This document shows positions 7,081 to 12,916 of a stretch of DNA of 12,916 nucleotides, one piece after another. Source of the stretch: Thermoplasmata archaeon (GTDB lineage Archaea; Thermoplasmatota; Thermoplasmata; Thermoplasmatales; Thermoplasmataceae); assembly GCA_021835265.1 (NCBI GenBank), contig JAKBQK010000533.1, positions 1 to 12,916 on the forward strand, in the 5' to 3' direction. The notes under the pieces are model-generated. The model did not search any database. It was not told the origin of the DNA and was given only the letters and a program-made list of their open reading frames with translations. Position numbers and translations under genes: made by a program. The number at the start of each line of letters is the position of its first letter. Position 1 is the stretch's first letter.

Positions 7081-7320
7081 CTGTTTGAAACGTTCTCAAG
7101 GACGGTGAAGTACACTTGAGAGGACAACATTATTTTCTTCTTGTATTACTGTTAAATATGACATTTGTATTCTCTTTTTCCACCACTTCCAACTTTTCTT
7201 GTATTATATAGATAAGAAATTCGCGTCTAGATAATCGATGCCAGTTTTTGGAGAAGCAAACATGACCATTGGACAAAAGTATTATCTTAAGAGTTTGTTT
7301 TAAGAACTTAATGCACATTT
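7081..7320. other. Intergenic with a stem-loop
   Basis: No gene. TCTCAAG (7094-7100) and CTTGAGA (7115-7121) form a perfect 7-bp stem with a 14-nt loop just past the zinc-ribbon stop; it may end that transcript or be part of an old insertion-sequence end. AT-rich TATA candidates for the following cassette lie near 7279-7290 and 7300-7312. The minus-strand open frame here has poor coding character. Confidence 0.3.
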
Positions 7321-7794
7321 ATGATATGGATCGGTGTAGAAATGTCAGAAACTAGGTCCATTGATTTTGATACAGTCAAAGAAGTTTGGAATTCTTATGA
7401 ATTGAATGATAAGAATACGATTATGGTGAAGTCTGTGGTAACTAATATCCTTAAGAAACTGACGACGGATTATGTTACAGGGTTTCCAGAGTATGTTGGG
7501 CAAGTAAATACTGTCGTTCGCGTAAGCAGCAAAACCCTAAATAAGGATAAAACAGGAGAAATCCCAAGTAAGGATACATGGCCATCTATACCAAAAGAAC
7601 AGATGAGAGTTAAAAAGGTTCTAAAAGAAGACTGGAATGCATATGAAGTTGATGACGGTTATATATTCCAACTTAAGCCAGTAGTTGTTGATGTTTACAA
7701 ATTCACCGATTTATTTGACCAGAACGGTCTTCCTTTCTATGTAGTACAGACGATACCGGTTGGGCGAACAGTGAAAAAGAATGTCGATAAGTAG
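7321..7794 (+). CDS. Hypothetical protein made of two copies of one ~50-residue domain
   Basis: 157 aa from ATG 7321 (or 150 from ATG 7342, preceded by GGTG). Residues 22-71 and 104-153 align without gaps at an offset of 82. Shared positions include W, N, Y, E, D, K, VV, K, then G-x-P-x-YV-x-Q, V, R and K, 17 identities in 50. Each unit looks beta-rich with a hydrophobic VV strand and a G-x-P turn, suggesting an internally duplicated small barrel. No catalytic motif is seen and I know no name for the family. It is the first gene of a three-gene unit: its end overlaps the next start by 14 bp. It could be a scaffold, binding or antitoxin-like subunit; this is not shown. Confidence 0.7.
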   Translation: MIWIGVEMSETRSIDFDTVKEVWNSYELNDKNTIMVKSVVTNILKKLTTDYVTGFPEYVGQVNTVVRVSSKTLNKDKTGEIPSKDTWPSIPKEQMRVKKVLKEDWNAYEVDDGYIFQLKPVVVDVYKFTDLFDQNGLPFYVVQTIPVGRTVKKNVDK

Positions 7795-8515
7795 TACAGT
7801 TCCTACAATGGAAAATACTCCCCCATCCTGGGTCAACACCGGCGAAGTGCGTGTTACCAATGTGAGTGCTATTGTATCTGAATCTCTTTTCTCTTTCGAT
7901 TATTTTGTCGTAGATAACAAAATGGAGACAGTTATATCTGTAGAAGTAAAGGTTAATCGACATGGTTCCTCGCATATGAGATCCCCGCGTATGTTTAGTG
8001 TGAAACCTGACATGATCATTGCTTCTTCGAGATGCGAACTTGAGTCCTTATTTCCAACTGAACTGGAGCTAACATATCACGAGACGAATCCAAATATAGA
8101 AACATCCATCATTACTGCTCGAGCTTCAAAAAGGGGGCTAAAGTTAAGTGATATAATACTTGAAACCGGGATTGCTAAGGTAAACCCAGCTAAAATTGAA
8201 GAATTTGACAGAGTGTCCCATCTTTTTATGGGTGGTGGTTCCAATTATTTTATTGAAGACTTGAAGTCAGCCATTTCCTGCGTAAATTATGAGTTGGTAA
8301 AGACAGGCAAGAAGAACAATAGCGATTACAAAATTGAAGTGGATGTCTCTATTGATCCGGAGGTCAAGTCATGGACAAACTTCCCACTTGTCGTTAAGCT
8401 GAGGGAAGAAAGGGTGGAAAAGTTGCTGGAATTATGGGAGTCCTTGAACTTTAAGTGTTGCCCTAAAAAGACTTCGGAAACCTTGTTATTCGTGGATGTA
8501 GTTTTTTGGGACTAA
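7781..8515 (+). CDS. Hypothetical protein, middle gene of HEPN cassette (244 aa)
   Basis: Starts at ATG 7781 inside the end of the previous gene (14-bp overlap) and ends 6 nt before the HEPN gene. I do not recognise it. The N-terminal third is beta-rich (GEVRVTNVSAIVSESLFSFDYFVV; ETVISVEVKVNRHG). A mixed middle contains FMGGGSNYFIEDLKSAIS, and the C-terminus has a DYKIEVDVSIDPEVKSW strand pair followed by a charged helix (REERVEKLLELWESL). It has no membrane span or signal peptide. Coupling on both sides says it works with its neighbours, perhaps as the partner that holds the HEPN protein in check or targets it. Confidence 0.65.
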   Translation: MSISSTVPTMENTPPSWVNTGEVRVTNVSAIVSESLFSFDYFVVDNKMETVISVEVKVNRHGSSHMRSPRMFSVKPDMIIASSRCELESLFPTELELTYHETNPNIETSIITARASKRGLKLSDIILETGIAKVNPAKIEEFDRVSHLFMGGGSNYFIEDLKSAISCVNYELVKTGKKNNSDYKIEVDVSIDPEVKSWTNFPLVVKLREERVEKLLELWESLNFKCCPKKTSETLLFVDVVFWD

Positions 8516-8521
8516 GTATAG

Positions 8522-8911
8522 ATGAACCCTAAAGAATTCATGAAATTTTCTGAAAGACTGTTGAATGATCACTCTTCATATCCCGGAGACATGTCCGAGG
8601 GAATGTGTAGAACAGTCATAGACCGTTATTATTATTATGTTTTTTTAACACTTAGGTCGTGTTTAGAAAGCTTGGGGTACAATATAAGTAGAAAGGCCGA
8701 GGCACACAAAGAGGTGATGGAGCACGTTGACAACTTATTTGGTGTGGGCAACTTGTTTACTACTTTACGATTCACAAGAGATGACGCTACATACGATTTG
8801 AATAAAAGATATACTTTGAAGGAAGCCACTCTCTTCAAAGCCAAAGTGGAAAAGTTTATTTCGACTGTTACTTCCAATCCGAACTATAAATCATTTTCTG
8901 ACTGCTTATAA
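8522..8911 (+). CDS. HEPN-domain protein (UPF0332-like)
   Basis: 129 aa, nearly all helical. RTVIDRYYYYVFLTLRSCLE (30-49) matches the sRaYYavF helix of UPF0332/HEPN proteins. An AHKEV segment follows (61-65), then TLRFTRDDATYDL (81-93), matching the R-x(n)-DY motif. The usual RX4H is R86-DDAT-Y91 here, so the catalytic histidine is replaced by tyrosine as in many UPF0332 members. This may mean weak, altered or absent RNase activity. Related HEPN proteins act as toxins, effectors or RNA-binding partners in defence and toxin-antitoxin loci. It is the last gene of the cassette, 6 nt after its neighbour. Confidence 0.7.
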   Translation: MNPKEFMKFSERLLNDHSSYPGDMSEGMCRTVIDRYYYYVFLTLRSCLESLGYNISRKAEAHKEVMEHVDNLFGVGNLFTTLRFTRDDATYDLNKRYTLKEATLFKAKVEKFISTVTSNPNYKSFSDCL

Positions 8912-8966
8912 TTCTTTCATGAACATAGAAACTTGAATTTTGGTAACATAAAAACATAGTATAATC

Positions 8967-8986
8967 GGGAAATTTTCTGGTTTCCC
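8967..8986. terminator. Hairpin between the HEPN cassette and the 370-aa gene
   Basis: GGGAAA (8967-8972) pairs with TTTCCC (8981-8986) across an 8-nt loop. A shorter alternative stem CTGG/CCAG (8977-8988) overlaps it. It could end the cassette transcript or lie in the leader of the next gene, since TATA-like AGTATAATCGG sits just before it. Confidence 0.3.
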
Positions 8987-9023
8987 AGTTTAAGTATTGA
9001 AATTATAATAAGATTTCTTCAGG

Positions 9024-10136
9024 TTGTACCAATACTATGACACACAAATTATATATCTCTTATGGGCATTATTCTTGCGCACTTTGGGCATAAGAAGTTT
9101 TTTGGACAATCTCGACGATGATGCATATAATTTGATTCTAAGTGACTCACTTATGTGGATAGAGTCTGCTTTGGAGGATCTGAAGGTATATGGTAGGATT
9201 CGTCAACAAAATGATATTTCTTTCCCAGTTAGTATTGAGTTCATACAAAGGGCTTTAGAGAAGGCTATAAAGATAAATGTTCATTTTTTTAAAATGATAC
9301 TCTTGGTTGCCAATCTTGGTTCTCAAATCCCATTCGAAGAAAAGTTGAAAGAACAACCAATAAATGAAAGCTTTACCCAAGACACCTTAACCTTCTTCGG
9401 TTCTGTTTTTGAAACTTTCCGTGGTCTTCAAGACCCAAAAAATTTAGGGCACACTCCATGCAATGTAATGCTCAAGAGATTGTCGAAGCTGGTTCCCAAT
9501 AATTCAAAACTTCTTCGAATATTAGAAAATGAAAAGAACGCGATGGATGAATTGATCTCAAATGATATCGTCTCTAGACCGGATGCTGAACTCTACTTTA
9601 GTTACGCGAGCAGATTAAGAAAATATCATTTGCAGGTTTTGAAAGAAACTCCAACTGGAATCATAACATTTGATGAAACCGTAAAAAGAGTGAAAAAACT
9701 GCAAGAAAATGCTCCGAAAGATGAATTTGGCCTTTTGGTATATGCGGTTATTCATAGTCGCTTGATACACCACACACTTACTCGGATTGTAACACTTACT
9801 CCAATGCAGAAATATGAATCAGATTTGAAACAAATTGACTTGGTATTGGCTGAAATCCACAATGAAATGGTCCAAGAAAGAATGAATTCGGTTTTTTATA
9901 AGGGAATGAAAGAATTTTTTAATGGGATATTCATTATTTCAAAGTTTTTTCCACTTTGTAATTTCCTCGGCAGGAATTATACCAAATTAAAGTACCCCCT
10001 TGACAGTTCATCCTCCACACACGGAGAAAAAATATTTGGGAATGAAAACATAGATAAGTTAAATTCATTTTTCATTTCTGTCGCAGAAGACCTAAATGAA
10101 GCACTTAAAGGAATTTCACTATGGTTAAAATCTTAA
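9024..10136 (+). CDS. 370-aa hypothetical helical protein
   Basis: The only start choice near the front of the open frame is TTG 9024 (a TAA closes it at 9009), so the true start is uncertain. TATA-like sequences occur at 8958-8966 and 9003-9011; the first gives sensible spacing for TTG 9024, the second does not. The product is mostly alpha-helical, with a hydrophobic start (IIYLLWALFLRTLG), possible hydrophobic patches at about 88-96 and 300-320, and a charged middle. HSRLIHHTLTRI and the long helices hint at an Abi- or HEPN-like fold, but no RX4H motif is present and I do not recognise a family. Its codon use and AT content resemble the preceding cassette, so it may be the fourth cargo gene. 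The IS lies 58 bp past its stop. Confidence 0.6.
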   Translation: MYQYYDTQIIYLLWALFLRTLGIRSFLDNLDDDAYNLILSDSLMWIESALEDLKVYGRIRQQNDISFPVSIEFIQRALEKAIKINVHFFKMILLVANLGSQIPFEEKLKEQPINESFTQDTLTFFGSVFETFRGLQDPKNLGHTPCNVMLKRLSKLVPNNSKLLRILENEKNAMDELISNDIVSRPDAELYFSYASRLRKYHLQVLKETPTGIITFDETVKRVKKLQENAPKDEFGLLVYAVIHSRLIHHTLTRIVTLTPMQKYESDLKQIDLVLAEIHNEMVQERMNSVFYKGMKEFFNGIFIISKFFPLCNFLGRNYTKLKYPLDSSSSTHGEKIFGNENIDKLNSFFISVAEDLNEALKGISLWLKS

Positions 10137-10186
10137 AATAATGGTAATTTGTTATTAGACAATACTATCATATTGTTTATACTTCT

Positions 10187-10194
10187 CATAAAAT
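10187..10194 (+). repeat. Target-site duplication, left copy
   Basis: CATAAAAT flanks the IS on both sides (here and at 11685-11692). The 8-bp length is the one typical for IS66-family insertion. Confidence 0.7.
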
Positions 10195-11684
10195 GTATAG
10201 GTCAGTTTGATGTGCACTAACCCGGATGGGCTTCTTTCCTGTTGTTCGACGCCGGCACATCCCTTATAGTGCTCTTTTTCCTCAGCTTCTGTGTGTAGAA
10301 TATGGATGAGAGCGTTGCATATGCTTCCGCTCCCCGACCGATCTGGATCCACCGGAGACCTTCCTGTATATTACGGCGGGTCTCAGAGCCCTCTCCGCCC
10401 GGTTGTTGGTCGATTCCACCTCCGGATCGACAACGAACCTGAAGAGCCAGTCCCTTCTCCGCATGAGAAGGTTGTTCACAAACTTCCTTAATCTTCTGTG
10501 TGCGTAATCCCTGCTCAGGAGGAATACGAGAACCCCGTAAAGGCGATCCACATCCTCCATTGTACCATGGCCACGGAAGGATTTAGCCTCTTCATGCACC
10601 TTCTCCAGGGATTCCTTGATAATCCTTCCCTCGTAACCGTAGAATCCCTCAAGTTCCTTTGCGTCACAGATTATGTGCGATCAGCAGTACTGCTGGGGAT
10701 TCTTCGTCTTTCCCGCGAGGGTTTCGAACGTACTTTGTCTGTTATGGACATCCGTGTCACTGTGTTTTCCCAGCAGATCGAGGGCAACCTTATGGTTATT
10801 GCTCCCTGAGACATAGAATATGGCCCCTCTTTGGTGACAAAGACCCAGAGTGCATGGTTCCCGCCGTTCTTCCTCCAGGTTGTTGTGTCCGTGTACCTGG
10901 AGGGGGCTTTCCTTATGGATTCCACAAGGCTGTCATATTCCGACCCGAGGGCATGCGACAGCTGGTATACTATCTCCTGGATCTCGCCTTCCGAGATGCG
11001 GATGCCGAATATCTCCCTCATGGCAGAGGAGACAGATTCAACGCTCATCCTCGCCGTCTGATTCAGGTATGCTGCAATGAGCATGGTACGCAACGATAAT
11101 CTTGCTGAGGTAAGGGCATCCGGGATCTCAGGTTCCACAACCTTTCCGCAGGATCTGCAGTACATCCTCTCGATCCTGTACTGTAAAACGCGCGGAGATA
11201 TCTCAGGAATACCCTAGATCACCCTTGTACGCATGCCCTTCCTCACTAGGATGGGGGGCATTCAGGGCAGGTGAACTGATCCGCATGGACCTTGATGCGC
11301 TCCGTGATCCCCGGAATCTTCCTGTAATGTCCCCTATGGCCGTGCTGTCCTCTTGGTTTTCTTTTCGCATGAGTGGTATCCGGGGCGGAAGATTCCTCCC
11401 TGATCGCGTATGGATGGCTGTTCTTCACGTCCACTGTGGAAGGATGCCTCTTCCCGTATTCTTCCAGTTCCTCCATGAGTTCTCTGTTCTCTTCCTGCAG
11501 ACGATCGACAATCTTCTTGAGGTTCTCGTAAGCCCTCTGGAATTTCTCGATCATCTCCTGGTCACGCGGTGTTTCTGCAAGAAGCCGGATCATATTGCTA
11601 ATATAATGTACTAGGGATATATGGATCTTTTGCGTATCAGAACTGGTAAAATAAGATCAGCGTGCACAGAAGACTGACCAGTAA
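10195..11684 (-). mobile_element. IS66-like insertion sequence (about 1.49 kb), decayed
   Basis: Terminal inverted repeats: GGTCAGTTTGATGTGCAC at 10200-10217 against the reverse complement of 11662-11679, GGTCAGTCTTCTGTGCAC. Extended to the 8-bp direct repeats, 17 of 23 end positions agree. The interior is clearly more GC-rich than its surroundings and carries one transposase gene on the minus strand. The insertion is 58 bp past the stop of the 370-aa gene. The exact direct repeats show it arrived by normal transposition and has not been rearranged since. Confidence 0.82.
10217..11593 (-). pseudogene. IS66-like transposase, multiply frameshifted and with nonsense codons
   Basis: Order on the minus strand from ATG 11593: a coiled-coil N-terminus (EKFQRAYENLKKIVDRLQEE), an H/R-rich linker (RGQHGHRGHYRK), a zinc-finger part (CPEC, later YCRSCGK), a helical DNA-binding region, the first catalytic Asp region YTDTTTWRKNGG, a QQYC(W)SHIICDAKEL block, and ESTNNRAERALRPAVIYRK with the catalytic Glu, ending at TAG 10217-10219. 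Lesions: a shift in a C6 run near 11250; an in-frame TAG near 11220; a shift in a G-run near 10826; TGA in place of the expected Trp near 10680; and a shift near 10340. The gene cannot make active transposase. Confidence 0.85.
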
Positions 11685-11692
11685 CATAAAAT
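11685..11692 (+). repeat. Target-site duplication, right copy
   Basis: CATAAAAT, identical to 10187-10194. Together they mark the exact ends of the IS. Confidence 0.7.
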
Positions 11693-12216
11693 CTTAGTTA
11701 TTTATACCCAGTTCATCTTCACAAAAAATAGTCATTGCCAGAGATGAGTGAACCAACTACTTCTTTAATACATTAATTAGAATCGCATCAAGAATGGGCT
11801 TTACAGCAAACTTATCTCTGAACTAATAGCATTGATCTCGAAACTGACAGACAACTCAATTTTATAAAAGAATAGATAGACCGGTTGGAGAATTAGTTAT
11901 ATTTATTTTATGTGGTGTATGGCACTCTATGGAATGTCAGTTAAATATCGAACATTATTATGACAATCGAAATTATGAGATATGTCCGAAAAGCATATCT
12001 TATGTATTATGGGAGTGATAGACCAGATAGTTTCCCTTGATCTTAGAAGGAGGAAGTATTCTGTTTCTCATATCCTGAAGTTCCTGATTATATTGCAGAC
12101 TTTCAGGGTCACCTACAGAACGGTCAGGATACCCCTTCCCAGCCATGAGGAATACCAAAATTGATTGGACTGAATGAAATAATCAAACCCAGATCCTCCA
12201 GGGAGGGTAAAATTGC
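11693..12216 (+). other. Degenerate stretch upstream of the integrase catalytic domain
   Basis: About the first 290 bp are AT-rich, without a gene. A TATA-like ATATTTATTTTATG lies at 11899-11912. A 60-codon frame (11982-12164, MSEKHILC, then RRRKYSVSHILKF) is open but unrecognised. The integrase frame can be followed back to ATG 12145 (MRNTKIDWTE), but it contains TGA at 12175-12177 and TAA at 12208-12210. Short protein-like runs in all three frames (GLNEIIKPRSSREGKIAW in another) fit a decayed N-terminal arm-binding domain of the integrase. Confidence 0.45.
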
Positions 12217-12916
12217 TTGGCTCTTCCAAAGCTGAGAGAGCCTCCGGTTCCGGATCCCTGGATTCCCTCAAACACAGAGGTAGAAACCATCCTGCACGCA
12301 GCAGGGCATATGAGTGCAAGGAAGGAAGTGAACCTCAGGAACTCAATCATTGCACACATTGCATTTTTCGGCGGAGCCAGGATAGGAGAGATAGTCCAGA
12401 TCAATCTCGTTGACATACAGGATAACGGCATAAGAATAAGGTCAGAGAAAGGCGAGGCAGAACGGATCATAGGGCTGCCGGACAAGATCATGAACGACGT
12501 AAGGAAATACATCATGGATTACAGGCCCAACACTGATCAGACAGCGCTTTTCACCACACCAAAAGGGAGAATGACCTACGACTACATCAGAAATATTGCC
12601 AAAAGGATCGGGGCTTTCACGGGGATCAAAAAGTTCCACTGGCATGCCGCAAGGCACTGGTGTGCTACGGCCCTGTTAAAAGGCTACCGGGGAGCAAAAC
12701 CAATCGATATTCGCATGGTCCAAATCCATCTCGGCCACAGGTCACTCAGGACCACTCAGCGCTATACTCACGTTTCACAGCATGAAGTTGCGGAGGTGGT
12801 TAGATCCCGGCTTGGGGAGATATTTCAAGGAAGTGGAAAAATGACGGAATTGGCACGGATGCATGAATCCGGACATAGAACAGATGGGGCTGCCCGGATT
12901 TGGACCGGAGTCTCAG
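12217..12916 (+). CDS. Tyrosine recombinase/integrase catalytic domain (runs off right edge)
   Basis: The frame is open from just after TAA 12210 to the edge; TTG 12217 is the first plausible start. Counting from it, all catalytic residues of tyrosine recombinases are present: R55 in GGARIGE, K78 in RSEKGE, H143 and R146 in HAARH, H174 in LGHRS, and the nucleophile Y183 in QRYTHVS. The N-terminal core-binding/SAM-like domain is missing or broken by stops upstream. The family catalyses site-specific integration and excision. The gene points at the tRNA, and its last visible codons pass through the att core (HRTDGA) and antisense into the tRNA 3' half, so the current C-terminus is chromosome-derived. 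It is more GC-rich than the AT-rich cargo. Confidence 0.82.
   Translation, partial: MALPKLREPPVPDPWIPSNTEVETILHAAGHMSARKEVNLRNSIIAHIAFFGGARIGEIVQINLVDIQDNGIRIRSEKGEAERIIGLPDKIMNDVRKYIMDYRPNTDQTALFTTPKGRMTYDYIRNIAKRIGAFTGIKKFHWHAARHWCATALLKGYRGAKPIDIRMVQIHLGHRSLRTTQRYTHVSQHEVAEVVRSRLGEIFQGSGKMTELARMHESGHRTDGAARIWTGVS
12874..12891 (-). repeat. Right attachment-site copy (att core, 18-bp direct repeat)
   Basis: Identical to 4524-4541. It covers tRNA positions 67-73 (AGCCCCA on the minus strand) and 11 nt past the tRNA end. It falls exactly on six integrase codons, in frame. Confidence 0.8.
12885..12916 (-). tRNA. tRNA gene, 3' part only (isotype not visible)
   Basis: On the minus strand, a T-stem TCCGG, a 7-nt loop TCCAAAT and a T-stem CCGGG (four Watson-Crick pairs and one T-G) are followed by acceptor strand CAGCCCC and discriminator A. 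The 5' end should therefore be GGGGCTG. The anticodon lies beyond the window, so the isotype is unknown. Position 55 of the T-loop reads C instead of the usual T. It is the likely integration target of the element. Confidence 0.75.

Larger units (their letters stand above)
4524..12891. mobile_element. tRNA-integrated genetic element (about 8.4 kb)
   Basis: The bounds are the two exact 18-bp repeats. The right repeat contains a tRNA 3' end, and a tyrosine recombinase lies just inside that end reading towards it, the usual arrangement of archaeal integrative elements. Cargo: a four-gene leftward operon with a TGT-like protein, a zinc-ribbon remnant, a three-gene HEPN cassette, a 370-aa unknown and a decayed IS. 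I see no recognisable replication initiator or capsid gene, so it resembles a cargo island more than a complete virus or plasmid. The defects in the integrase N-terminal region suggest it is no longer autonomous. Confidence 0.72.

Noticed and set aside
6602..7121. A complete IS200/IS605 unit around the DUF2080 and zinc-ribbon genes
   Set aside because: No TnpA HUH or TnpB catalytic motifs are visible, and the zinc ribbon has three CxxC pairs in a short protein of its own.
7130..7318. 62-aa minus-strand open frame
   Set aside because: Low-complexity AT-rich product that spans the stem-loop/promoter region, with no motif and no coupling to neighbours.
7703..7975. 90-aa minus-strand open frame
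   Set aside because: Lies antisense across the overlap of two well-supported plus-strand genes.
10291..11614. Several long open frames on the plus strand
   Set aside because: They are antisense shadows of the GC-rich IS66-like transposase on the minus strand, whose motifs and order are clear.
12113..12657. Minus-strand and alternate-frame open frames over the integrase
   Set aside because: The plus-strand frame holds every tyrosine-recombinase catalytic residue in order; the others are shadows.
1..12916. CRISPR array
   Set aside because: No regularly spaced repeats of 24-37 nt are seen anywhere in the window.

Overview
The window looks like archaeal DNA, most likely from a Thermoplasmatales-type euryarchaeon. 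This rests on AT-rich intergenic regions with TATA-like boxes 25-35 bp before start codons, many GTG/TTG starts, few Shine-Dalgarno sites, an archaeal-style TGT-like protein, a DUF2080 small protein, and a tyrosine integrase next to a tRNA 3' end. The species assignment is inference.

Layout. (1) 1-273: host chromosome, the N-terminus of an APC-family amino-acid permease on the minus strand. (2) 285-836: a small unrecognised ORF and a decayed stretch. (3) 837-4390: a two-gene unit, a CBS-domain plus HEPN protein followed 11 bp later by a single-chain Type IIG restriction-modification enzyme. (4) 4524-12891: an apparent integrated element of about 8.4 kb. It is bounded by an exact 18-bp direct repeat. 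The right copy contains the last 7 nt of a tRNA gene (minus strand, running off the right edge) and is preceded by a tyrosine recombinase.

Inside the element there are two divergently arranged blocks around 6.8 kb. Leftward is a tightly packed four-gene operon: DUF2080 protein, an 83-aa unknown, a winged-helix-like protein, and a tRNA-guanine-transglycosylase-like (DpdA/ArcTGT-like) protein with a CxCxxC-H zinc site. Its promoter carries a perfect 8-bp inverted repeat that touches the start codon. Rightward are a frameshifted three-CxxC zinc-ribbon gene and a three-gene cassette (a 157-aa protein built from two copies of one ~50-residue domain, a 244-aa unknown, and a UPF0332-like HEPN protein). 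A 370-aa unknown gene follows. Next comes a decayed IS66-like insertion sequence (10195-11684) with terminal inverted repeats and an exact 8-bp target duplication, then a degenerate stretch, then the integrase.

How it may work together (inference): the island carries candidate defence or modification modules (TGT-like operon; HEPN cassette) and lies beside a restriction-modification locus at the same tRNA site. The att core falls in frame at the 3' end of the integrase gene. Integration therefore replaces the integrase C-terminus: the element-encoded tail (SRSTAFPMT, then stop) is left at the far end, and the integrated copy reads antisense into the tRNA. Stop codons in the integrase N-terminal region and the decayed IS suggest the element may no longer be mobile.
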